From positions 1 through 13,332 of the forward strand of contig DATCHW010000012.1 in the NCBI GenBank assembly GCA_036508135.1: 13,332 nucleotides of DNA, given 5' to 3'. Every line of letters begins with the position of its first letter. Position 1 is the stretch's first letter. The notes under the pieces were generated by a model that ran no database searches, was not told where the DNA came from, and worked only from the letters and a program-made list of their open reading frames with translations. Positions 5,591 through 13,146 of the stretch are shown here, one piece after another. Source of the stretch: DATCHW01 sp036508135. Lineage in GTDB: Bacteria > Bacteroidota > Ignavibacteria > Tepidaquicellales > Tepidaquicellaceae. The position numbers and the translations under genes were made by a program.

Positions 5591-7018
5591 ATGGTAACTA
5601 TAAATGATCTAAACCGAAATCTAATCGAAGCGCAATATGCCGTAAGAGGCAAGATAGTGATAAGAGCACAGGAGCTCGAAGAGCAGGGTAAAAAAATAAT
5701 CTATTGCAATATCGGAAACCCGCAGGCATTAAAGCAAAAGCCGCTTACATATATCCGGCAGATGATTGTTTTACTCGAATATCCCGAACTTCTGAACAAT
5801 CCGGAAATCTTAAACACATTTCCTAAAGATATCATCAAAAAAGCAAAGGAATTTATTAAAAAAAATCCGGTCGGACTCGGAGCATATTCTCAAAGTGCAG
5901 GAATTCCTTTTATTCGCCAGGCGGTTGCAGATTTTATTACAAAGCGTGACGGTATTCCGGCGGATAAAGCACACATAGTCCTTACGGACGGCGCCAGCAA
6001 GGGTGTTTCGGCGGTGATACCCACTCTTATTAAAAATGCGAATGATGGCTTTATGATTCCAATCCCTCAATATCCTTTGTATAGCGCTGCCATCAGGCTT
6101 TATGGGGCACAGCAAATCGGATATTATCTCGACGAAAACAACAGCTGGCAGTTAAACGAAAAAATCCTTACGGAAAGTATTGAGAAAGCAAAAGAAAACG
6201 GTATCAATCCTGTCAGCATAGCGGTAATAAATCCGGGTAATCCCACCGGTGCTGTACTCTCGAAAGATAACATTGAAATGGTAATTCGCTTTGCTAAAAA
6301 AAACAATTTATCAATAATGGCAGATGAGGTTTATCAGGAGAATGTTTATATTGAGAACCTTAAATTTTATTCGTTCGCAAAAGTAATGTACGAAATGAAT
6401 GAAAAGGAAGTAACACTTTTCAGTTTCCATTCCGTATCAAAAGGATTTATGGGTGAGTGCGGACACAGAGGCGGATATCTTGAGCTTCGCAATCTGCCTG
6501 ATGATGTGATGGAGCAGTTTATTAAACTTCAATCAATAAGCCTGTGTTCAAATCTTACCGGGCAGGTTGTTACATATATGATGGTATCTCCGCCCCGGCA
6601 GGGAGACGAAAGTTATGATGTATTTATTAAAGAACGGGATAATATTCTTTTTGAACTGAAAACAAAATCCCGAATCCTGGGAACAGAACTAAATAAGGTG
6701 AAGGGTATGATAACAGATATTCCGCAGGGTGCAATGTACGCATTTGTAAAAATTGACCTTCCCGATAAGAAAGGTGTTGATACTTCTAAAATGTCGAAAG
6801 AGGAAAAAATAAAATATGAAGCCTCTAAGGATGCTGATTACTGTATGTCCCTCCTTGAGGAAACCGGTATCTGCGTGGTTCCGGGCTCAGGATTTGGTCA
6901 ATTGCCGGCGACTTATCACTTCCGTACCACATTCCTTCCGCCACGGGACGAGATGGAAGATTTTGTAAAGAAGATAAAAGATTTTCATTTGAAATATGTT
7001 GAAAGTTTATTGAAGTAA
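5591..7018 (+). CDS. Alanine aminotransferase, eukaryote-like (GPT/ALT) PLP enzyme
   Basis: A 475-residue fold-type I aminotransferase. The PLP Schiff-base lysine is K284 in FSFHSVSKGFMGECGHRGGY, which is nearly the animal and plant ALT signature. Other cofactor and substrate residues visible are N217 in NPGNPTG (214-220), D245 and Y248 in ADEVYQE, and R445 in YHFRTTFLPP for the carboxylate. N-terminal ALT features include YAVRGKIVIRA (16-26), IGNPQAL (41-47) and GLGAYSQSAGIP (95-106). The length is closer to eukaryotic ALT than to the roughly 400-residue bacterial AlaA/AlaC. The expected reaction is alanine plus 2-oxoglutarate to pyruvate plus glutamate, in the cytoplasm. It is the first gene of a tight plus-strand run; mazG starts 10 nt downstream. 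Confidence 0.92.
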   Translation: MVTINDLNRNLIEAQYAVRGKIVIRAQELEEQGKKIIYCNIGNPQALKQKPLTYIRQMIVLLEYPELLNNPEILNTFPKDIIKKAKEFIKKNPVGLGAYSQSAGIPFIRQAVADFITKRDGIPADKAHIVLTDGASKGVSAVIPTLIKNANDGFMIPIPQYPLYSAAIRLYGAQQIGYYLDENNSWQLNEKILTESIEKAKENGINPVSIAVINPGNPTGAVLSKDNIEMVIRFAKKNNLSIMADEVYQENVYIENLKFYSFAKVMYEMNEKEVTLFSFHSVSKGFMGECGHRGGYLELRNLPDDVMEQFIKLQSISLCSNLTGQVVTYMMVSPPRQGDESYDVFIKERDNILFELKTKSRILGTELNKVKGMITDIPQGAMYAFVKIDLPDKKGVDTSKMSKEEKIKYEASKDADYCMSLLEETGICVVPGSGFGQLPATYHFRTTFLPPRDEMEDFVKKIKDFHLKYVESLLK

Positions 7019-7028
7019 ATTGAATTAA

Positions 7029-7796
7029 ATGTCCGATAATCATTATTTAGATAAGTTTGAAGAGTTCTATAAAATTGTTCAGCGGCTCAGGAAAGAGTGT
7101 CCGTGGGACAGGGAGCAGACTCACGAATCGCTAAGGCGCTGTTTACTTGAAGAATCCTACGAAGTGCTGGAAGCAATTGATACAAAGAATAAAGAAGAAC
7201 TGAAGAAAGAACTCGGCGACCTTATTCTGCAGATTGTATTTCACACTATACTTGCGGAGGAGGAAAAAACTTTTTCGTTTCGCGATGTTCTTGAATTCGA
7301 AATTGAAAAACTCATACGCAGGCATCCGCATATATTTTCCGATGTGAAAGTCAAAGATGCAGATGAAGTGAAAACCAACTGGGAAAAACTGAAAGCAGGA
7401 GAAGGCAGGGAATCAGTGCTTGACGGCGTACCAAAGGAGCTTCCCGCTCTTTTCCGTGCATACAGGATACAGGAGAAAGCCGCAAAAGTTGGCTTCGACT
7501 GGAAAGATGAAAAACCTGTTTATGATAAAATACTTGAAGAGATAGGAGAGCTGAAAGCAAACGTGGAATCCCTCACTTCCCGGGATGAAATCGAAGATGA
7601 ATTCGGGGATGTTCTTTTTTCCATTGTAAACTATGCAAGATTTTTAAAAATTAATCCGGAAGATGCTTTAAGAAGAACGATTGAAAAATTCATAAAACGT
7701 TTTCAGAAAATAGAAGAATACGCAAAGAAGAATGATCTTGTTCTTGACAATATGTCGCTTGAAGAAATGGATATCATCTGGAATAAATCGAAATAA
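7029..7796 (+). CDS. mazG: Nucleoside triphosphate pyrophosphohydrolase MazG
   Basis: A 255-residue protein with two MazG domains, the length of classical E. coli-type MazG. In the first, CPWD (24-27) precedes EESYE (41-45) and ELGD (61-64), which make the EExxE...ExxD magnesium site, followed by RRHPHIFSD (97-105). In the second, EEIGE (170-174) and EFGD (191-194) repeat the pattern, and the protein ends with a helical MSLEEMDIIWNKSK. The enzyme cleaves NTPs and dNTPs to NMP and pyrophosphate. In other bacteria it clears aberrant nucleotides or affects (p)ppGpp and starvation survival. It sits between the transaminase gene (10-nt gap) and a Nudix gene (5-nt gap), and the Nudix neighbour fits a nucleotide-sanitation role. 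Confidence 0.95.
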   Translation: MSDNHYLDKFEEFYKIVQRLRKECPWDREQTHESLRRCLLEESYEVLEAIDTKNKEELKKELGDLILQIVFHTILAEEEKTFSFRDVLEFEIEKLIRRHPHIFSDVKVKDADEVKTNWEKLKAGEGRESVLDGVPKELPALFRAYRIQEKAAKVGFDWKDEKPVYDKILEEIGELKANVESLTSRDEIEDEFGDVLFSIVNYARFLKINPEDALRRTIEKFIKRFQKIEEYAKKNDLVLDNMSLEEMDIIWNKSK

Positions 7797-7801
7797 TATA
7801 T

Positions 7802-8242
7802 ATGTATAAAGATTATGCAACGGGAGTGATTTTATTTTACAGATTTCCCAAAAAGATAAAATACCTTCTGCTGAAGCACAGGCAGGGGCATTGGGCTTTC
7901 TGCAAGGGGCATAAAGATCCCGGGGAAACAAAATATGAAACGGCTGTTCGTGAACTATCAGAAGAAACCGGAATCCGGAAAGTAAATTTTTTAAAGAAAA
8001 AAATTCTTTTAAAGGAAAATTATTTATTTAAAAACGGCAGTTCGGTAAAAAAATTAAAAACGATTGATTACTTTGTAGCCGAATCTGCCCGAATCAAAGT
8101 AAAAATTGACGGGTATGAAATCACTAATTACCGGTGGTGCGGTTATAATGCTGCTTTAAATCAGATTACATTCAGTCAGTCGAGAACAACTTTAAGAAAA
8201 GCAAATAGAATTATAGAATCATATATAGATAATGAGAATTAA
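7802..8242 (+). CDS. Nudix hydrolase (diadenosine polyphosphate hydrolase-like)
   Basis: A 146-residue single-domain Nudix protein. The complete Nudix box runs from G36 to I58: G36-x5-E42-x7-R50-E51-L52-x-E54-E55-x-G57-I58, so all metal-binding acids are present. The N-terminus (YATGVILFYR...YLLLKHRQGHWAFCKGH) is typical of Ap4A hydrolase-like members, and the WAFCKGH segment leads straight into the box. Likely substrates are dinucleoside polyphosphates or other nucleoside diphosphate derivatives; this is family inference only. It begins 5 nt after mazG and its last 11 nt overlap the start of the PBP4 gene, so all three are probably one transcript. Confidence 0.9.
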   Translation: MYKDYATGVILFYRFPKKIKYLLLKHRQGHWAFCKGHKDPGETKYETAVRELSEETGIRKVNFLKKKILLKENYLFKNGSSVKKLKTIDYFVAESARIKVKIDGYEITNYRWCGYNAALNQITFSQSRTTLRKANRIIESYIDNEN

Positions 8243-9479
8243 ACACAATATATCAGTCCGCAGGCTTTATGCCTTAATATTAATACTGGTATTTATATTC
8301 AATACCGGAATTTCAGCGGATAAAGGTAACAAGCGGCTTGACGAACTCAAAGAACGGATTGACAATATTATTTCCGTTCTGAAGTGCGATGTATCGGTGA
8401 AGGTGGTGAGTACCACAAAAAACGATATGCTCTACGAATATAAGCCCGGCATAAAAATGATACCGGCTTCCATTACAAAAGTGATTACCTCAACCACTGC
8501 AATTTACGTACTCGGCAGCGGTTATCAGTTTAAAACGGTAATATATACCGACGACAATGATCTCTCAGACGGAGTAATAAACGGTAATGTATATTTCAAG
8601 GGATTCGGCGATCCTGATTTAAGCATAAATGATGTTATGAATCTCGCTTCACAATTCTCCAGGAATAACATAAAAGAAATCACGGGGAATATAATATATG
8701 ATGATTCTTTCCTTGACGATGCACATTTCGGACTTGCAAATTATTATCAGTCAGACACCAAGTCACAATACTGGCCCTACGTTGGTTCTATCAATATTGA
8801 TAAAAACAAGGGGGTCAAAAACCCTGCCGCTTACGCATCACAACTTTTTGCAAATAAAATCGGAGAGAACGTAAAGCTTGATGGAATAATTGTTTCTGGT
8901 GTGACTCCGAATGGCGCAAAAGAAATCGGGATCATACAGCGTCCTCTTTATGAAGCGCTTATGAATATGAATAAACCAAGTGATAATCAATCCGCAATCA
9001 CAATTTATAAGGTTATCGGTGCGATCTATGGCTCCCCTCCGGGTACATTAGAGAAGGGTACGGATGCAGTGATTGATTTTCTTACAACCGTAGGGATTGC
9101 AAGGGATGCGTATGAATTTGTCGAAGGCTCGGGACTTTCGCGATATAATTCCGTTACCGCCGAACTGTATATAAAACTTCTGAAATATATGTATGAAGAT
9201 GTGAAAACTTTCGATATATTTTATAACTCGCTTCCCGTTGCCGGAGTTGACGGAACATTGAAAGACCGCATGGTGGGCACTGAAGCAGAAAAAAATGTCC
9301 ATGCGAAAACAGGGACAATAAATAACGTCAGTACGCTCACCGGATATGCCGTTACAAGGGATAATGAATTAGTCTCGTTTTATATTGCAATGAATAATTT
9401 CAGCGGAAATGCTACATTCTACAGGAATAAACAGGATGAGATATGCGAAGCAATATGTGAATTTTCGAGAAAGAAATAA
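8232..9479 (+). CDS. dacB: D-alanyl-D-alanine carboxypeptidase/endopeptidase (PBP4 type)
   Basis: A 415-residue penicillin-binding protein of the S13 family. Residues about 10-29 form a signal peptide or membrane anchor (YALILILVFIFNTGISA), placing it in the periplasm. The catalytic triad of motifs is S80-I-T-K83, S250-D-N252 and K359-T-G361. FGDPDLS (125-131) and VEGSGLSRYN (297-306) are also characteristic. The family trims stem-peptide D-Ala and cuts peptidoglycan cross-links. It is somewhat shorter than E. coli PBP4 (about 477 residues), mainly in the insert between the first two motifs. The start overlaps the Nudix gene by 11 nt, and the next gene's ATG follows the stop directly (TAAATG), both suggesting coupled translation. 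Confidence 0.93.
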   Translation: MRIKHNISVRRLYALILILVFIFNTGISADKGNKRLDELKERIDNIISVLKCDVSVKVVSTTKNDMLYEYKPGIKMIPASITKVITSTTAIYVLGSGYQFKTVIYTDDNDLSDGVINGNVYFKGFGDPDLSINDVMNLASQFSRNNIKEITGNIIYDDSFLDDAHFGLANYYQSDTKSQYWPYVGSINIDKNKGVKNPAAYASQLFANKIGENVKLDGIIVSGVTPNGAKEIGIIQRPLYEALMNMNKPSDNQSAITIYKVIGAIYGSPPGTLEKGTDAVIDFLTTVGIARDAYEFVEGSGLSRYNSVTAELYIKLLKYMYEDVKTFDIFYNSLPVAGVDGTLKDRMVGTEAEKNVHAKTGTINNVSTLTGYAVTRDNELVSFYIAMNNFSGNATFYRNKQDEICEAICEFSRKK

Positions 9480-9746
9480 ATGAGCACCAAAGAACAGGAA
9501 AAAAATATTACCAATGAAGATGTGCCGGTATTAAGGCGGCTGTACATTTTCAACTCTATGCACTTCTGGGATGACGTAGTCTCGCAATTACAAAAGGCAA
9601 CCGGCTTTGACGTGGTACAGTGCGAACAGATTGCTGTGATCGCACATACAACAGGAAAGGCAGTCGTGAAATCCGGCGACACTGAGGAACTAATAAAAAT
9701 AGATGCTGTGTTAAAAGAAATAAGTCTGATAACAAAAATAGTTTAG
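9480..9746 (+). CDS. clpS: Divergent ClpS-like Clp protease adaptor
   Basis: An 88-residue protein matching the ClpS fold. The core is RLYIFNSMHFWDDVVSQL (20-37), then QCEQIAVIAHTTGKAVV (47-63) and a final amphipathic helix. ClpS docks on the ClpA/ClpC N-domain and hands over N-degron substrates. The Asn and His of the binding pocket are kept as N25 and H56. The two acidic residues that normally follow the Asn (NDD in E. coli ClpS) are S26 and M27 here. DD does occur later at 31-32, in the helix. Substrate choice may therefore differ, or the protein may serve another Clp-linked role. Its ATG directly follows the PBP4 stop, and the next gene starts 3 nt after its end. No Clp ATPase is in the window. 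Confidence 0.8.
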   Translation: MSTKEQEKNITNEDVPVLRRLYIFNSMHFWDDVVSQLQKATGFDVVQCEQIAVIAHTTGKAVVKSGDTEELIKIDAVLKEISLITKIV

Positions 9747-9749
9747 TGT

Positions 9750-11501
9750 ATGAATTCAGAAGGGAAATCGTTCAGAGGGAAATCAAAACTTAAACAAACT
9801 CTTCTTTGTGTCATATTTATTTTTCTTTTTGCTTTTCCTAAAACTTCATTTCCTCAGGACAAATATGGATTTGACTTCGATAAAAATTTTGAGTGGTACG
9901 ACCTTCTGCTCTGCGATAACACAAAAATATCACCTCTTCTCACTTCTTATGTTCGCTCACTTATGGACGAGTTTACAATTGAAGACGGCAGAAATTTTTT
10001 TCGTGAACTTACAAAGCTCGACTCAATAACGGAAATCAAAAATATTTCTCAAATTGCCGCACTTGACTCCGATACTATACCCGGTAACTGGAAAGTCCTG
10101 CTTGATAGTTCCCTTGTGTCTTTCAGCGAACCGGATAATTTTTCAGGACTTATAAACGCGGCATATTTACTCTCGAAGTTTCATCTGAAAGAAGGCTTCA
10201 GCGGAAATAATTTTAAAAAAGTAAAGTACGAACCGAATATTACCCCATCCCATTCTCTTGATATTAAACTTGAATTCGAGCCCTATCCCGCTTATTACAC
10301 TTTGGAAATGCTCGGGAAGGATTCTCTGACTCCGGATGATTTAATGGTTATTGATACTTCTCTCATTTTCAGGTCTTTCTGCGATTCTACAATAAATCCG
10401 GGAATGAATACCGAAAAACTGATCGGGCTTATTAAATACTCACAGCAAAAGAAACCTCTTTTTAAAATCTATAAAATTATTAATCCGGGATGCTTCAGGA
10501 ATTTAGGAGGAGTATCTTTATATACAAAAGATTTCGGTGAAGTGCTGAACACAATTCAGGAAAAAGAAATCAATCTTAAAACCGCTGCGTTATATCTGCT
10601 CTCTACATACCTGCCGGCGGGCACATCCTTTTATACCAAAGCATACCTTGCGTTTGGAAATTTTATCGATACGGTAATAAACGAGCCGAACAATTTTATA
10701 ATTCGGCTGGAAAATGTCGCCGATGATTATGAACGGTTTTCAAGACTTACCGCACGGGGTATCTTTAAGGTGATATGGGACGACATAGAAATAGACATTA
10801 ATAGTTACCTTGTAAAAAAAGAAGATTCACTGTTCCTTTCTGTGATTGATAACATTTACTATTCAAGTTGTATAAATTATATTGCCACACAGTTCAAGGA
10901 AGACCGCCCATCCTCTATGCTCGAAAAAGATTTCGCCTTCTTCAATAAAACCATCAGTACAATAGAAAAGAAAAACAAAAAATCCGTAATAGATAGTCTT
11001 GTTCATACCGGTTTTAGCGGGCAGGCACCATACTTCACGATGGGAATGCAAATTGCCAACTATATCGACAGGTTCTCGGGAAAAGAAAAACTTCGCAATT
11101 CTATTATGCTTGGTACGGTATATTTCTTTAATAGTTATATAGAAACATACAGGCAGGATACAAAACAGATAAAAGAGGTATTTCGCTTCAATGATTATTT
11201 TGAAAAAAAGGTAAGCGAATGGAGTTCATCCTCTAATTATGAAGTTGAGCAGGACTTACTCGGAATACAAAAGTATCATTCAGATACAGCAAAGTTTTTT
11301 TCGGAAATCAGGAAATTAAACGATAAATACCGTTCAAATCTTTTTATATACAATCTTATGACGGGTGAAATGCTAAGCAAATTCGAATACTATTCATTAG
11401 CCCTTGGTTATCTGAAAAGATCCCAACCCTACATTCCCAATCAGGATGCAATAAAAAGAAAAATCTCCGGACTTGAAGAATTGATTCAAAACAACAGATG
11501 A
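9750..11501 (+). CDS. Unrecognised exported protein (583 residues)
   Basis: I do not recognise a family. A basic N-terminus (residues 4-15, several Lys/Arg) leads into a hydrophobic stretch TLLCVIFIFLFAFP (17-30), with a probable signal-peptidase I site near SFPQ-D (33-37). There is no lipobox despite C20. The rest is soluble-looking, mixed alpha/beta, with many aromatic and acidic residues and no strong membrane segment. The last 60 residues are helical (SKFEYYSLALGYLKRSQPYIPNQDAIKRKISGLEELI) and resemble a TPR-like helix pair, which is only an impression. It is the last gene of the plus-strand run, 3 nt after clpS. It may be an envelope protein linked to PBP4, but that is inference from position alone. 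Confidence 0.8.
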   Translation: MNSEGKSFRGKSKLKQTLLCVIFIFLFAFPKTSFPQDKYGFDFDKNFEWYDLLLCDNTKISPLLTSYVRSLMDEFTIEDGRNFFRELTKLDSITEIKNISQIAALDSDTIPGNWKVLLDSSLVSFSEPDNFSGLINAAYLLSKFHLKEGFSGNNFKKVKYEPNITPSHSLDIKLEFEPYPAYYTLEMLGKDSLTPDDLMVIDTSLIFRSFCDSTINPGMNTEKLIGLIKYSQQKKPLFKIYKIINPGCFRNLGGVSLYTKDFGEVLNTIQEKEINLKTAALYLLSTYLPAGTSFYTKAYLAFGNFIDTVINEPNNFIIRLENVADDYERFSRLTARGIFKVIWDDIEIDINSYLVKKEDSLFLSVIDNIYYSSCINYIATQFKEDRPSSMLEKDFAFFNKTISTIEKKNKKSVIDSLVHTGFSGQAPYFTMGMQIANYIDRFSGKEKLRNSIMLGTVYFFNSYIETYRQDTKQIKEVFRFNDYFEKKVSEWSSSSNYEVEQDLLGIQKYHSDTAKFFSEIRKLNDKYRSNLFIYNLMTGEMLSKFEYYSLALGYLKRSQPYIPNQDAIKRKISGLEELIQNNR

Positions 11502-11544
11502 CAAGATGTTAATCATTATTCTCCTGATTAAAGGATAATTACTC

Positions 11545-11595
11545 ACCCTGTAGGTTTTTGATATATCAATCCAAATCGCAATGTATTGACAGGGT
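11545..11595. promoter_or_regulatory. Inverted repeat upstream of the phosphatase gene
   Basis: ACCCTGT (11545-11551) and ACAGGGT (11589-11595) are perfect inverted repeats 37 nt apart, ending 14 nt before the phosphatase ATG. They could be operator half-sites or the base of a leader hairpin that encloses the start region. Seven base pairs is short, so chance is not excluded. Confidence 0.25.
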
Positions 11596-11609
11596 ACTTA
11601 TATTTGTAT

Positions 11610-12284
11610 ATGAACAAAAAGTTACAAAACACGGCAAAGAGATATATAGCCGTAATTGGCGATATTCATGGCTGCTATAATACGCTTATGGATTTATATA
11701 AAAAAATATGCAAGTTCCCGAGTAATATCTATTGTGTCGGAGATGTTATTGACAGGGGAATCAATTCAAGGCGGGCAGTTCAGTTTCTGATTGATAAAAA
11801 AATTAAGTCAGTAATCGGAAATCATGAGCATTGGTTCCTGGATACTGTGAATTACAGACAAGACATAAGTTACTTCAGGAAGTGGGTGGCATACGGAGGA
11901 GATTCAACAGTTGAAAGTTATATGCCCGGTGACACAAATACAACCATCAAAGACTTTATCGATGAAGTTGAACATTGCGGACACTATGAATTTATTTCTC
12001 ATTTCCCGCTGAAATATGAAATAAATAATGTAATTGTTTCACATGCGGGGATTATTAAAAATGGTGACGAAAAATCTATTTATTTTAACAGTGAAACTCC
12101 GCTTAAAATTGACGACAAACTTCAGATATTCGGGCACACTGCATATCAGGAAGTTCAATATATACCAAACTGGTATGCGTCAATTGATACAGGTTGTGTT
12201 TTCGGGTATAAATTATCTGCGGTGATAGTGGATACGGTTAAAGCCGAAATAGCAGAGATTATTGAAAGCCCATATTCAGAATAG
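11610..12284 (+). CDS. Metallophosphoesterase, PPP-family serine/threonine phosphatase-like
   Basis: A 224-residue cytoplasmic protein containing the full metallophosphatase motif series: GDIHG (17-21), GDVIDRG (44-50), GNHEHW (70-75), SHAGI (144-148), GHT (175-177) and IDTGC (192-196). These supply the two-metal site. Length and motifs resemble bacterial PrpA/PrpE and diadenosine tetraphosphatase-like enzymes, so the substrate could be phosphoprotein or Ap4A. I chose the ATG at 11610; the frame opens at a TTG 24 nt earlier, but the residues it adds are hydrophobic and not typical. It lies 108 nt after the 583-residue gene and faces the lipoprotein gene convergently across 64 nt. Confidence 0.88.
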   Translation: MNKKLQNTAKRYIAVIGDIHGCYNTLMDLYKKICKFPSNIYCVGDVIDRGINSRRAVQFLIDKKIKSVIGNHEHWFLDTVNYRQDISYFRKWVAYGGDSTVESYMPGDTNTTIKDFIDEVEHCGHYEFISHFPLKYEINNVIVSHAGIIKNGDEKSIYFNSETPLKIDDKLQIFGHTAYQEVQYIPNWYASIDTGCVFGYKLSAVIVDTVKAEIAEIIESPYSE

Positions 12285-12348
12285 AATTTTATACAATATA
12301 ATCCTCATTTGGTGAGTACATTCTTATAAATGGGAGGAAAAAATGATT

Positions 12349-12678
12349 TCACTTATTATTACAATAGACTGTAACTTCCTGGCATTCATATGCGGTAATA
12401 TTCTCCTCGCATACCCAGTTTCCCGGTGAACCTATTTTAATATTGTGGCTGCCCCTATAAACATCGCACATCTGGATTTTTTTCGGAAATACTTCCGCAC
12501 AATAATTTACACTGTCATTATCAATCACTATCTGATAAATGTTCCAGGAATTATTTACAACCCTTAAAAAGCCATAACCATTACAGCCATGCAGAGGGTC
12601 ACTACTATCGTTACAGGATCCGAGAAAGAAGGGAATAAACAAAATTAAAACCGGCAATATAGAAAGATATTTTCTCAT
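12349..12678 (-). CDS. Small cysteine-rich lipoprotein, function unknown
   Basis: A 109-residue protein with a type II signal peptide: MRKYLSILPVLILFIPFF then lipobox L19-G20-S21-C22, giving a mature lipoprotein of 88 residues. The residues after C22 are N-D-S-S-D. Beyond the lipid-modified cysteine there are six more cysteines, at 32, 60, 71, 90, 99 and 106, an even number that would allow three disulfides in the periplasm or at the surface. The mature part is probably beta-rich (FLRVVNNSWNIYQIVIDND, SHNIKIGSPGNWVC, CQEVTVYC). I do not recognise a family. Its stop is 64 nt from the phosphatase stop on the other strand, and no strong terminator is seen between them. Confidence 0.72.
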   Translation of the reverse strand: MRKYLSILPVLILFIPFFLGSCNDSSDPLHGCNGYGFLRVVNNSWNIYQIVIDNDSVNYCAEVFPKKIQMCDVYRGSHNIKIGSPGNWVCEENITAYECQEVTVYCNNK

Positions 12679-12823
12679 TTTATATAAGTAATATTACTGC
12701 TTTTAATTAATAAATAAAATACGGAATTCAAACCGCGAATTATTAAACAACTTCTTTTATATTATTCAATACTAATTATACATTTTATACACTGCTCATA
12801 ACAATTTGTTCCTTTGAAATCTC

Positions 12824-12887
12824 TTTCCCTCCCAGTTCAAGGTCTCGGAATCCGATTTGTCGGATGGAGGGAATGAGGGTAGGGTGT
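12824..12887. repeat. GGAGGG/CCCTCC palindromic element, copy A with 23-nt insertion
   Basis: This copy aligns with the element at 12916-12956 over 19 nt on the left and 22 nt on the right. It is interrupted by exactly 23 extra nt (12843-12865) holding the hairpin ATCCGA-TTTG-TCGGAT (12850-12865). Outer arms TCCCTCC and GGAGGGA can still pair around the inner hairpin. Confidence 0.6.
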
Positions 12888-12915
12888 AAAATGAAAGTAG
12901 AAATTGTATGGAAAA

Positions 12916-12956
12916 TTTCCCTCCCAATTCAAGGGGAGGGATTAAGGGTGGGGTGT
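12916..12956. repeat. GGAGGG/CCCTCC palindromic element, copy B
   Basis: TCCCTCCC near the left end pairs with GGGAGGGA across a short loop, followed by an AGGGTGGGGTG tail. It matches copy A at 12824-12887 apart from the insertion there and a few substitutions. The type resembles dispersed G-rich intergenic repeats seen widely in bacterial genomes of this group. Confidence 0.6.
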
Positions 12957-13037
12957 TCGACACTCCTTAAGAAGGTACATCCTCACAAGGCAAAACGTAA
13001 TGAAACAGTCAGAAACAAAGTTCCTATTACAAGTGCG

Positions 13038-13097
13038 TTTCGCCCTTGTTGGTGTTAAAGCGAAGCAGCCTGTCCCGACTTTCGGGATCACCAACAA
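13038..13097. repeat. Structured intergenic repeat, complete copy
   Basis: Outer arms TTGTTGGTG (13046-13054) and CACCAACAA (13089-13097) are perfect inverted repeats. They enclose an inner hairpin TCCCGA-CTT-TCGGGA (13073-13087). The left 46 nt (13038-13083) recur 109 nt downstream with one mismatch. The nested-stem layout suggests a folded RNA or a mobile palindromic unit. Confidence 0.65.
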
Positions 13098-13146
13098 AAA
13101 TAAATTATTAATTATTTTCTGACTTGTATTCATTTTATCATACATT

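Noticed and set aside
11509..11531. TTAATCA/TGATTAA hairpin as terminator of the six-gene run
   Set aside because: The stem is AT-rich, 7 bp, and no T tract follows, so it does not meet the usual intrinsic-terminator pattern.
11586..11606. TTGACA plus TATATTTG as a promoter for the phosphatase gene
   Set aside because: The two boxes are only 7 nt apart, and transcription from them would begin at or past the chosen ATG, so this does not fit either a sigma-70 or a Bacteroidota-type promoter.
12305..12340. TCCTCATTT / AAATGGGAGGA stem between the convergent phosphatase and lipoprotein genes as a bidirectional terminator
   Set aside because: It has a 2-nt bulge, and a T tract is missing downstream in both directions.
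12864..13145. Short open frames on both strands in the right-hand spacer
   Set aside because: They cross the palindromic and nested-stem repeats, share no composition with the neighbouring genes, and the two strands overlap each other.
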